Below, piece by piece: positions 1-7,228 of a stretch of 64,000 nucleotides of DNA (positions are counted from its first letter, which is position 1; each line of letters opens with the position of its first letter). The DNA lies in assembly GCF_029626175.1 (NCBI RefSeq), contig NZ_JARUBM010000002.1, forward strand, positions 6,093,001 through 6,157,000. Direction: 5' to 3'. Source of the DNA: Micromonospora sp. WMMD1082 (GTDB taxonomy: Bacteria > Actinomycetota > Actinomycetes > Mycobacteriales > Micromonosporaceae). Position numbers and translations under genes: made by a program. The notes under the pieces are model-generated. The model was not told the DNA's origin. It did not search any database and was given only the letters and a program-made list of their open reading frames with translations.

Positions 1-2
1 GG

Positions 3-650
3 GCGCAGGAGCACCTACCGGCGGTGCTCTGGTCGGCGCACGGTGGGCAGGAGCACGGCACGGCGCTGGCCGACGTGCTGCTCGGCGACGCCGAGCCCGG
101 TGGCCGGCTCACCCAGACCTGGTACACCGACGCCGCCGAACTGCCCGACCTGCTCGACTACGACGTGATCGGCGCCGACGCCACCTACCTGTACTACCGG
201 GGCGAGCCGCTGTACCCGTTCGGGCACGGGCTCTCCTACGCCCGCTACGACTACACCGACCTGCGGCTCAGCGCGGCGTCGGCCAGCATCGGCGAGGAGG
301 TCGAGGTGAGTGTGGACGTGACCAACTCCGGCGACCGCACCGGCGAGGAGGTGGTACAGCTCTACACCCGGCAGCGACGCTCGCGGGTCAAGCAGCCCCT
401 GCGGCAACTGCGGGACTTCGCCCGGATCACCCTGGCCCCCGGCGAGCGGCGCACGGTCACCCTGCGGCTGCGTACCGCCGAGCTGGGCTGGTGGGACGCC
501 GACCGGGGCGGCCCGGTGGTGGAGGACGCCACCCACACCGTGCTGGTCGGGCGTTCCGCGACCGACGTGCGGCTGACCGGCGCCCTGGCCGTACGCGCCG
601 AGCTGGTCGGACTGCCGGCCCGGCTGCACACCGCCGGTGGGGTTCGGTGA
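3..650 (+). CDS. Glycoside hydrolase family 3 protein, C-terminal part (5' truncated by window)
   Basis: The reading frame is open from the window edge, so the N-terminal catalytic barrel lies outside. What is visible is the end of the GH3 C-terminal domain (SAHGGQEHGTALADVLLGD, then the FGHGLSY motif typical of beta-glucosidases) followed by the fibronectin-III-like domain (VEVSVDVTNSGDRTGEEVVQLY). GH3 enzymes hydrolyse beta-linked glucosides, xylosides or related glycosides; the substrate cannot be read from this part. The stop codon overlaps the GTG of the next gene (GTGA), so it is the first visible gene of a LacI-controlled glycoside operon. The family assignment is firm, the specificity unknown. 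Confidence 0.85.
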   Translation, partial: AQEHLPAVLWSAHGGQEHGTALADVLLGDAEPGGRLTQTWYTDAAELPDLLDYDVIGADATYLYYRGEPLYPFGHGLSYARYDYTDLRLSAASASIGEEVEVSVDVTNSGDRTGEEVVQLYTRQRRSRVKQPLRQLRDFARITLAPGERRTVTLRLRTAELGWWDADRGGPVVEDATHTVLVGRSATDVRLTGALAVRAELVGLPARLHTAGGVR

Positions 651-1729
651 GCAGGCGGGGACAGGGACCGTCGGGCCAGCCCACCATCGCCGACGTGGCC
701 CGGCACGCCGGTGTCGCGGTGAGCACCGTGTCGTACGTGCTCAGCGGCAAACGGGCCATCTCGGAGCTGACCCGCAACCGGGTGCTGGCCAGCATCCGGC
801 TGCTCGGCTACCACCCGAACGCGGGGGCGCGGGCGCTGGCCAGCCGGCGCGCCAACGTGATCGCGCTGGTGTTGCCGCTGCGCTCCGGCATCCAGGTGCC
901 GGTGGTGATGCAGTTCGCCACGGCCGTGGTGACCTCCGCCCGCCGCCACGACCACGACGTGCTGCTGCTCACCTCCGACGAGGGTCCGGCGGGGCTGCAC
1001 CGGATCGCCGCCGGCGCCCTCGTCGACGGGGTCCTGGTGATGGACGTGGAGTTGCACGACGCGCGGGTGCCGTTGCTGCGGGAACTGGGCCGACCCAGCG
1101 TCCTGATCGGACTGCCCGCCGACACCGCCGGGCTGACCTGTGTGGACCTCGACTTCCACCGGGCCGGCCAGCTCTGCGTCGAACATCTGGCGGGGCTCGG
1201 GCATCGGCGGGTCGCCCTGCTCGGCGCCCCGAGTGCCGTCTACGACCGGGGCACCGGGTTCGCGCACCGCACCCGCGCCGGGGTGGTCGAGGCGGCGGCC
1301 CGGCACGGCGTGGACGCGGTGACCCTGCCCTGCGAGGAGAACGCCGCCGACGTGCACCACCGGGTGGCCACGCTGCTCGCCCAGCACCCCGAGCTGTCCG
1401 GGCTGGTGGTGCAGAACGAGGCGGCGGTCGGGCCGGTGCAGGCGGCACTGGCCGCGCTGGGCCGGCGCGTACCGGACGACGTGTCGGTGGTGGCCGTCTG
1501 CCCGGACCACGTCGCCGAGCACGCCAACCCGCGCCTGACCTCGGTACCGGTGCCCGCCGAGGAGATCGGCCGGCAGGCCGTGTCGCTGCTGATGCGTAAG
1601 CTGCACGACGAACCGGCGCCGCAGGTGACCCTGCTGCCACCCCGGCTCATCGTTCGCGACAGCACCGCCGCCGCACCGGTCGACGCCGGGCACGTCGCGG
1701 CGCGCGACGACCAGGCGGCGGCGCAGTGA
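647..1729 (+). CDS. LacI-family transcriptional regulator
   Basis: A 360-residue LacI/GalR repressor. The N-terminal helix-turn-helix (TIADVARHAGVAVSTVSYVLSG, about residues 12-33) is followed by the hinge helix region (LLGYHPNAGARALASRR) and a periplasmic-binding-protein-like sensor domain. The GTG start is chosen because it overlaps the upstream stop in a GTGA arrangement and places the HTH at the usual distance from the N terminus; the frame stays open further upstream but that extension is antisense-like noise over the GH3 gene. It sits between two glycosidase genes and overlaps both by 4 bases, so it probably senses a sugar released by these enzymes and regulates its own operon. The ligand is unknown. 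Confidence 0.9.
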   Translation: MSRRGQGPSGQPTIADVARHAGVAVSTVSYVLSGKRAISELTRNRVLASIRLLGYHPNAGARALASRRANVIALVLPLRSGIQVPVVMQFATAVVTSARRHDHDVLLLTSDEGPAGLHRIAAGALVDGVLVMDVELHDARVPLLRELGRPSVLIGLPADTAGLTCVDLDFHRAGQLCVEHLAGLGHRRVALLGAPSAVYDRGTGFAHRTRAGVVEAAARHGVDAVTLPCEENAADVHHRVATLLAQHPELSGLVVQNEAAVGPVQAALAALGRRVPDDVSVVAVCPDHVAEHANPRLTSVPVPAEEIGRQAVSLLMRKLHDEPAPQVTLLPPRLIVRDSTAAAPVDAGHVAARDDQAAAQ

Positions 1730-3936
1730 CCGGGCCGGGGCACCGGATCTGGGACACCGCGCCGGCGGACGGCTGGCAGGACGCGTTCCTCGCCGGCAAC
1801 GGCGAGTACGGGATCATGGTGCACGGCGAGCCGTACGCGGAACGCATCCTGGTCAACCATCACCGGTTCGTGCTGCCCAACGGCACCCACGACGCCCGCC
1901 CGCCGCAGCTGGCCGCCCGGCTGCCCCGGATCCGGCGGCTGATCCTCACCGACCGGCGGGCCGAGGCCAGCCGGCTGCTCGCCGGTGACGGGGTGCTGCG
2001 CTGGACGCAGTCGTTTCACCCCGGTTTCGCCCTCACCGTCGCCGGGACCGGCGGCCCGGTGCGCGACTACCACCGGCACACCGACTTCGACACCGGCGAG
2101 ATCGTCGTGCGGTGGGCCGGCGGGACACGCCGCTGCTTCGTCTCCCGGGCCGACCGGCTGGTCGTCACCCACCTGGACATGGGGGCATGCGAGGTCGGCG
2201 CGACCGGTGAGCTGCCCGGCCGGCCCGCGGAGGTGCGCTACGCGGTGTCGGCGTACCGGCACGACGGGCTGGTCTTCCTGCGGGTACGGGGCCGCTACCC
2301 CCGCCTCGGCCGGGCGTACGGCGTCGAGGGGCTGACCCTGCTGCGCGGCGACGTCGAGGTCGACGGGGACCGGGTGCTGGTGCGCGGCCCCGCCCTGCTG
2401 CTGACGGTGCTCCACCGCCCGGCGTCGCGGTGGCGCACCGAAGCCTTGGCGCGCCGGCTGACCGGCCACCGCGACACCCGCTACGGCGACCTGCTCGCCC
2501 GGCACGTGACCCGGCACGCGCCGGCGTACCGGCGGGTCAGTCTGGAGCTGGACGTGCCGGCGGCGCACCGTGCGCTGCCGGTGGGTGAGCTGTTGGCCCG
2601 GCAGGCCGCCACCCCGCACCGGCTGGAGCCGGCCCTGCTGGAGCGGCTGTTCCACGCCGGACGGTATCTGTTGTTCAGCGCCAGCGGGGTGCTGCCGCCA
2701 CGGCTGACCGGGTTGTGGCTCGGCTCGTGGGACGCCGCCTGGGCGGGTGACTTCACCACCGACGCCAACCTGAACCTGCAACTGGCGGCGGCGAACATCG
2801 GCGCCCTGCCGGAGGTTACCGCCGCCCACGCCCGGCTGGTGCGGGCCCAGGTCGCGCACTGGCGGCACAACGCCCGCGCGATCTACGGCGCCCGCGGCCT
2901 GCTTGCGCCCAGCCGCACCGACGGCGAGCACGGCCACCTGTTCCACCTGCATCCCGGCTGGCCGTTCACGGCATGGCTGCCCGGCGCCCACTGGCTGCTG
3001 TTCCCCCTCTACGAGCAGCATCTGGTGACCGGGAAGCCGCTGGGCGAGGTGGCGGGCTGGCTGGTGGAGGCGGCCGAGTTCCTCGCCGACGTGCTCACCG
3101 TCACCGGCGAGAACGGCGCGCTGGGCTTCGTGCCGTCGTACTCGGCGGAGACCGGGCCGCTGGACGCGGCAGGCACGGCGGTACCCGTGGCGGTGAACGC
3201 CACCATGGACATCGCCGCCGCCCGGCACGCGTTCACCGTGGCCGCCGCGCTGACCGGCGAGGACCGGTGGGCGCAGCTCGCGGCGCGGCTGCCGGCGTAC
3301 CGGGTCGACGCCGACGGTGCGCTGGCCGAGTGGGCCTGGCCCGGCTACCGCGCCGACGAGGACCATCGGCACATCAGCCACCTGTATCCGGTGTGGCCGC
3401 TGGGCGAGATCAACCCCGACGACACCCCGGAGCTGGCCACGGCCGCGCACCGGGCGCTGCGGCGGCGCGGCGACGAGAACCTGTCCGCCCACGGCAGCCT
3501 GCACCGGGCGCTGGCCGCCGCCCGGCTGCACGACGGGCCGCTGGTGGAGGCGAACCTGCTCAAGATCGTGGGCGGGGACATGTTCTTCCGGTCGCTGATG
3601 AGCGCGCACAACCCGGGACGGGTCACCTACAACGCCGACGCCGCCCACGCCCTGCCGGCAGTGCTGATCGAGTCGCTGGTGCAGGGACGGCCCGGCCGGC
3701 TACGGCTGTTGCCGGCCGCGCTGCCCGGCCTGACCCGGGGCACCCTGCGCGGGGTGACCTGCCCGGGGCGGGTCGTCGTGGCGGAGTTGACCTGGCGGCC
3801 GGGCACCGTCCGCGCCCGGCTGGCCTCGCCGGTGGCACAGCGGCTGCGGGTGTGTGGCCCGTACGGGGAGACGGAGGTGCGGCTGGTCGCCGGCGAAACG
3901 ACCGAGGTGACGTTCGCCCGACGCGGTGCCCACTAG
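1726..3936 (+). CDS. Glycoside hydrolase, GH95-like (alpha-L-fucosidase/galactosidase type)
   Basis: A 736-residue protein resembling family GH95. The N-terminal beta-domain carries the signature GNGEYGIMVHGEPYAERI, and the (alpha/alpha)6 barrel contains TTDANLNLQLAAANIGALPE, where the N-L-N pattern corresponds to the two Asn residues that activate water in GH95. PSYSAETGP is a plausible general-acid segment and HISHLYPVWPLGEI the late conserved motif. No signal peptide is visible, so it is probably intracellular and acts on imported oligosaccharides. The GTG start overlaps the LacI stop by 4 bases. Several motifs diverge from classical alpha-L-fucosidases, so the substrate could be fucose, galactose or another sugar. 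Its TAG stop lies within the predicted -10 box of the next gene. Confidence 0.75.
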   Translation: MTGPGHRIWDTAPADGWQDAFLAGNGEYGIMVHGEPYAERILVNHHRFVLPNGTHDARPPQLAARLPRIRRLILTDRRAEASRLLAGDGVLRWTQSFHPGFALTVAGTGGPVRDYHRHTDFDTGEIVVRWAGGTRRCFVSRADRLVVTHLDMGACEVGATGELPGRPAEVRYAVSAYRHDGLVFLRVRGRYPRLGRAYGVEGLTLLRGDVEVDGDRVLVRGPALLLTVLHRPASRWRTEALARRLTGHRDTRYGDLLARHVTRHAPAYRRVSLELDVPAAHRALPVGELLARQAATPHRLEPALLERLFHAGRYLLFSASGVLPPRLTGLWLGSWDAAWAGDFTTDANLNLQLAAANIGALPEVTAAHARLVRAQVAHWRHNARAIYGARGLLAPSRTDGEHGHLFHLHPGWPFTAWLPGAHWLLFPLYEQHLVTGKPLGEVAGWLVEAAEFLADVLTVTGENGALGFVPSYSAETGPLDAAGTAVPVAVNATMDIAAARHAFTVAAALTGEDRWAQLAARLPAYRVDADGALAEWAWPGYRADEDHRHISHLYPVWPLGEINPDDTPELATAAHRALRRRGDENLSAHGSLHRALAAARLHDGPLVEANLLKIVGGDMFFRSLMSAHNPGRVTYNADAAHALPAVLIESLVQGRPGRLRLLPAALPGLTRGTLRGVTCPGRVVVAELTWRPGTVRARLASPVAQRLRVCGPYGETEVRLVAGETTEVTFARRGAH

Positions 3937-3939
3937 ACT
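3934..3939 (+). promoter_or_regulatory. Candidate -10 box (TAGACT) for the coiled-coil protein gene
   Basis: TAGACT fits the actinobacterial TANNNT -10 consensus and lies 9 bases before the ATG at 3949, which would give an essentially leaderless mRNA. Its first three bases are the stop codon of the preceding glycosidase gene. There is no clear Shine-Dalgarno sequence before that ATG, which supports the reading. Confidence 0.4.
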
Positions 3940-3948
3940 GCCCGTTCG

Positions 3949-5133
3949 ATGGACGCCCAGCCCACCCCCGCCGCCGACACCCGCCCCTGCGCCCACTGCG
4001 GACGCGACGTGCCGCAGCGCGCCGGCGCGGGCCGTCCGTTCCGGTACTGCCGGGACAACGACGGCGCCTGCCAGCGCGCCTCCCGCAACAGCCGGATGCG
4101 CCACCGCAACGCTCCGGGCCTGCCCGGCCAGGTGGCCCGCACCTGGGAGGCCGTGGACCGGCTCGACCAGATCGTGGAGACCCTCACCGAGGCACTGCAC
4201 GCCGAGCTGTCTCCGACCGGCGTACAGCGGCAGCTGGCGCAGCTGCGCGCGGAGACCGCCGGTGAGGTCGCGGCGGCACAGACCGAACGCGACGACGCAC
4301 TGCGGACCGCCGAGGACGCCGCGGCCCGCGCCGAACGGGACCGCCGACAGGCCCAGGCGGTGGCGGCCGACCGCGACGCCGCCCGCGCGGAGGCCACCGA
4401 CGCCGTCGATCGGGCCACCGACGCCGTCGCGCACGCCGAACGGGCCGAGCTGGCCCGCGACGAGGCCCGGCGGGCGGCGGCCGCCGCCGAGGCGCTGCGG
4501 GCGCAGGCCGAGTCCGACCGGGACAGCGTCCGGGCGCAGCTGGCGTCGCTGCACGAGGACCTGACCGCCGAGCGGCGGCGCGGCGGTGACCTGGCCGCCG
4601 AGCGCGACGCCGCCCGCGCCGAGGCCGGACGCGTCGCCCGCGCCGCCGCCGACACGATCGCCCGGGCCGACCAGCTGCAGGCCGATCTCGACCAGGCGCG
4701 CACCGATCTTGACCGGTCGCGGACGGACGCCGACCGGGCCCGGGCCGAGGCGAAGGCGGCCCGCGGTGACGCCGAGCGGGTCAGGGTGGACGCCGACCAG
4801 GCCCGCACGGAGGCGAAGGCGGCCCGAGGCGAGGCCGAGCGGGCGGAGCAGGCGCGGGCGCAGGCCGACGCCGACCGCGACCGGGCGCGGGCGGCGGCGC
4901 GGCAGGCCAGCGAGCACCAGGCCACCGCCACCGCCCGCGCCGCCGCGTTGCACGACGACCTGGCCAGCACCCGGGCCGCGATCAGCGCCGCCGAGGGCCA
5001 GCTGGCCGAGCTGACGGTACGCCTGCACGCAGCCGAGGCCGACCGCGACGAGGCCCGCCAGCGCGTGGCGCAGCTGGCCGCCCAGGTCGCCGACCTCGCC
5101 ACCGCCCTGACCCGCCCATCCCGCACGCCCTGA
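3949..5133 (+). CDS. Zinc-motif plus long coiled-coil protein of unknown function
   Basis: A 394-residue protein. The first about 50 residues hold a Cys-rich motif (CAHCGRDV... then CRDNDGAC) that could bind zinc. After a short linker (LPGQVARTWEAVDRLDQIVETL) nearly all of residues 75-385 is Ala/Arg/Asp/Glu-rich heptad-like sequence, a very long coiled coil. Residues near 250-295 contain internal tandem duplications of the type ADRARAEAKAARGDAER, also visible as DNA repeats around 4728-4840. No membrane segment or signal peptide is seen. The architecture, a small putative DNA- or protein-binding head with a rod, recalls KfrA-like or partition-associated proteins, but I do not recognise the family and assign no function. 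It stands alone between the glycoside operon and rbpA. Confidence 0.8.
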   Translation: MDAQPTPAADTRPCAHCGRDVPQRAGAGRPFRYCRDNDGACQRASRNSRMRHRNAPGLPGQVARTWEAVDRLDQIVETLTEALHAELSPTGVQRQLAQLRAETAGEVAAAQTERDDALRTAEDAAARAERDRRQAQAVAADRDAARAEATDAVDRATDAVAHAERAELARDEARRAAAAAEALRAQAESDRDSVRAQLASLHEDLTAERRRGGDLAAERDAARAEAGRVARAAADTIARADQLQADLDQARTDLDRSRTDADRARAEAKAARGDAERVRVDADQARTEAKAARGEAERAEQARAQADADRDRARAAARQASEHQATATARAAALHDDLASTRAAISAAEGQLAELTVRLHAAEADRDEARQRVAQLAAQVADLATALTRPSRTP

Positions 5134-5280
5134 CCCGCCAGCCCGACGACCCCCGGCCGGCTACCATTCCCGCTGGCGGCGACGGTCCGCCGAGACGACC
5201 GGCCGGGGGCGACCTGGGTCGGGCGTACGCCAGGGCGGGCTACCCTTGACTGCGCACCCGGGAGCGGGCCGCGCGGGCGC

Positions 5281-5309
5281 GGGAATGGCCCGGCGGAGAC
5301 GGACCGTTG
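5281..5309 (+). promoter_or_regulatory. Sigma-R type promoter upstream of rbpA
   Basis: GGGAAT at 5281-5286 and GTTG at 5306-5309 match the ECF sigma-R consensus GGAAT-N18-(C)GTT with almost exact spacing. In Streptomyces coelicolor rbpA is a member of the thiol-oxidative-stress sigma-R regulon, so motif and gene agree. The 39-base leader to the ATG at 5349 includes a purine-rich ribosome-binding site (gaggggaag). Confidence 0.65.
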
Positions 5310-5348
5310 CACCGATAGGAACGCACCACCGAAGAGGGGAAGTCGATC

Positions 5349-5690
5349 ATGGGCGAGCGCATGCTGCGCGGTAGCCGGCTGGGCGCGGTCAGCTACGAAT
5401 CCGATCGCAACACGGAGCTCGCGCCGCGGCAGACCCGCGAGTACCTGTGCGCCAAGGGTCACCAGTTCGAGGTGCCGTTCGCCGTCGACGCCGAGGTGCC
5501 CACCACCTGGGAGTGCAAGTTCGACGGCAGCGTGGCCCGGCTGGTCGACGGCAACGAGCCCGAGCAGAAGAAGGCCAAGCCGCCGCGTACCCACTGGGAC
5601 ATGCTGCTGGAGCGACGGTCGATCGCCGAGCTGGAGGACATCCTCGCCGAGCGGCTGCAGGAGGTCCGCACCCGCCGCGGTCGCGCCTGA
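5349..5690 (+). CDS. rbpA: RNA polymerase-binding protein RbpA
   Basis: A 113-residue RbpA. The N-terminal tail (RGSRLGAVSYESDRN) and core fold (REYLCAKGHQFEVPFAVDAEVP, WECKFDGSVARL) lead to the basic linker and C-terminal sigma-interaction domain (THWDMLLERRSIAELEDIL). RbpA is an actinobacteria-specific essential or near-essential transcription factor that binds the principal sigma factor and stabilises the open complex. The core keeps single Cys residues in the CAKGH and CKF segments, a variable zinc site in the family. It is preceded by a sigma-R type promoter and followed by a strong hairpin terminator, so it is monocistronic. Length and motifs match the family well. Confidence 0.97.
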   Translation: MGERMLRGSRLGAVSYESDRNTELAPRQTREYLCAKGHQFEVPFAVDAEVPTTWECKFDGSVARLVDGNEPEQKKAKPPRTHWDMLLERRSIAELEDILAERLQEVRTRRGRA

Positions 5691-5703
5691 ACCACCCGAC
5701 GAC

Positions 5704-5736
5704 GGCGCCCCCGGGAGATCAACTCCCGGGGGCGCC
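5704..5736. terminator. Intrinsic terminator between rbpA and fxsA (bidirectional)
   Basis: Perfect 14-bp inverted repeat (left arm 5704-5717, right arm 5723-5736) with a 5-base loop ATCAA, located between two convergent genes. It has no long T tract, as is usual in GC-rich actinomycetes. Confidence 0.85.
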
Positions 5737-5758
5737 GCACGGTGTCTGGTGGCCGCGC

Positions 5759-6316
5759 TCACCCGTTGCGCGGCTCCACGATCTCGCCCTCGATGGCCCC
5801 GCCGTCGGCCACCGGCCGCGCCGGCCCGGCATCGGGCGGCGCCGCCGGAAAGGTCGACGGCGGCGGGGCCTGCCCCGGCTGCTGCGGCGCGCCCCGGTAC
5901 ACCCGCACCCGGCGCGGCCCGAACAGGTCACCGGCGGCCATCGACGACACCCGGCGCTCGGCGGCCCGCTGCATCCCGCCACGGGCCAGCCGCCGCACCG
6001 GCGGCACCAGCAGCACCAGCCCCACCAGGCCGCTGACCAGCCCCGGGGTCGCCAGCAGCAGCGCACCGAGCAGCCCCACCAGCCCCTCGGTGACCTGCCG
6101 CCCCGGCGGCCGGCCGGACTGCGCGGCATCCCGGAACCCCCGCCACGCCCGGATGCCCTCCCGGCGCAGCAGCACCAGCCCCAGCAGCGAGGCCGCGAAC
6201 ACCAGCAACGTCGCCGCGCCGAATCCGATCGCCCGGCCCACCACCACGAACACGGCAAGCTCCGCGGCCACGGACAGCAGCAGGATCAACGGTACGAACC
6301 TCAGTGCTCGGCGCAT
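5759..6316 (-). CDS. fxsA: FxsA family membrane protein
   Basis: A 185-residue FxsA-like protein. Hydrophobic segments are visible at about residues 6-26, 29-49 and 75-108 (LVGLLGALLLATPGLVSGLVGLVLLVPPVR), with the family motif RREGIRAWRGFRDA between them and a Pro/Gly-rich cytoplasmic tail. FxsA in E. coli is an inner-membrane protein that can relieve F-plasmid exclusion of phage T7; its normal role is unknown. Convergent to rbpA across a terminator. The start is the ATG with MRRALRF leading directly into the first transmembrane helix. Confidence 0.85.
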   Translation of the reverse strand: MRRALRFVPLILLLSVAAELAVFVVVGRAIGFGAATLLVFAASLLGLVLLRREGIRAWRGFRDAAQSGRPPGRQVTEGLVGLLGALLLATPGLVSGLVGLVLLVPPVRRLARGGMQRAAERRVSSMAAGDLFGPRRVRVYRGAPQQPGQAPPPSTFPAAPPDAGPARPVADGGAIEGEIVEPRNG

Positions 6317-6408
6317 ATCACCCCATCCGCCTCACGGCGCCCTCATCGTCTCGGCCGCGCCCAGCGGGGCGCAGCCGTCCCGTTGCGTCCAGCATGACAC
6401 GCGTACGC

Positions 6409-7221
6409 TCAGGGCCACCGTGCCTGTCCCGCCGTGGCGCTGTGCCACCCGCGCCGCACCGCCGTACGCCGGTCGCGTACCGCCCAGCCGGTGATCCGCC
6501 ACAGCGCCTCGACCACGATCAGCGGGCTCATCTTGCTGGCGCCGCGTTCCCGCTCGGCGAACGTGATGGGCACCTCCACGATCCGCGCGCCGGCGCGGTG
6601 CGCCAACCGGGACAGCTCCACCTGGAACGAGTACCCCTGCGAGCACACCGACGCCAGGTCCAGCGCCTCCAGCACGCTGGTCCGGTAGACCCGGTAGCCG
6701 CCGGTGGCGTCGGCCACCGGCATGCCCAGCGCCAGCCGCGCGTACAGGTTGCCGCACCGCGACAGCAGCAGCCGCCGCAGCGGCCAGTTGACCACCCGCG
6801 CGCCCCGGGTCCACCGCGACCCGATCACCACGTCCGCGTCGCGGGCCGCGGTCAGCAGCGCCGGCAGGTCCTCCGGGGCGTGGGAGCCGTCGGCGTCCAT
6901 CTCCACCACCGCATCGAAGCCGTGCCGCCGCGCCCACCCGAACCCCGCCAGATAGGCCGCGCCGAGGCCCTGCTTGCCCTCCCGGTGCAGCACGTGCACC
7001 CGCCCGTCGGCGCGGGCGATGCCCTCGGCGATCTCGCCGGTACGGTCCGGGCTGTTGTCGTCGGCGACGAGGATCTCCACCTGCGGCGCGGACTCGCGGA
7101 CCCGCCGCACGATCGCCGTGACGTTGTCGGCCTCGTTGTAGGTCGGGATGACCACCAGCACCCGCCCCACGCCGGGCACCCCGCTGGTCACCGGACGCAT
7201 GTCGGTCCCGCGCACCACCAC
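6409..7221 (-). CDS. Polyprenol monophosphomannose synthase (GT2)
   Basis: A 270-residue family-2 glycosyltransferase of the dolichol/polyprenol-phosphate-mannose synthase type. Motifs: VLVVIPTYNEADNV near the N terminus, DDNSPDRT for nucleotide-sugar binding, the DADGSH metal motif, and the C-terminal TFAERERGASKMS segment typical of DPM synthases. It would transfer mannose from GDP-mannose to polyprenyl phosphate at the inner face of the membrane, the donor for protein O-mannosylation and envelope glycolipids. It lies 7 bases downstream of lnt on the same strand; in mycobacteria the two activities are fused in Ppm1, which makes the assignment of both strong. The ATG gives MVVRGTDMRPVTSG; a later in-frame ATG (residue 8) is also possible. 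Confidence 0.93.
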   Translation of the reverse strand: MVVRGTDMRPVTSGVPGVGRVLVVIPTYNEADNVTAIVRRVRESAPQVEILVADDNSPDRTGEIAEGIARADGRVHVLHREGKQGLGAAYLAGFGWARRHGFDAVVEMDADGSHAPEDLPALLTAARDADVVIGSRWTRGARVVNWPLRRLLLSRCGNLYARLALGMPVADATGGYRVYRTSVLEALDLASVCSQGYSFQVELSRLAHRAGARIVEVPITFAERERGASKMSPLIVVEALWRITGWAVRDRRTAVRRGWHSATAGQARWP

Positions 7222-7228
7222 TACCCCC

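Noticed and set aside
1240..3648. An 802-codon open frame on the minus strand
   Set aside because: Antisense shadow of the LacI and GH95-like genes; low-complexity translation.
4728..4840. CRISPR-like or VNTR array in the coiled-coil gene
   Set aside because: The repeats are in frame, degenerate and encode heptads; no spacers and no cas genes.
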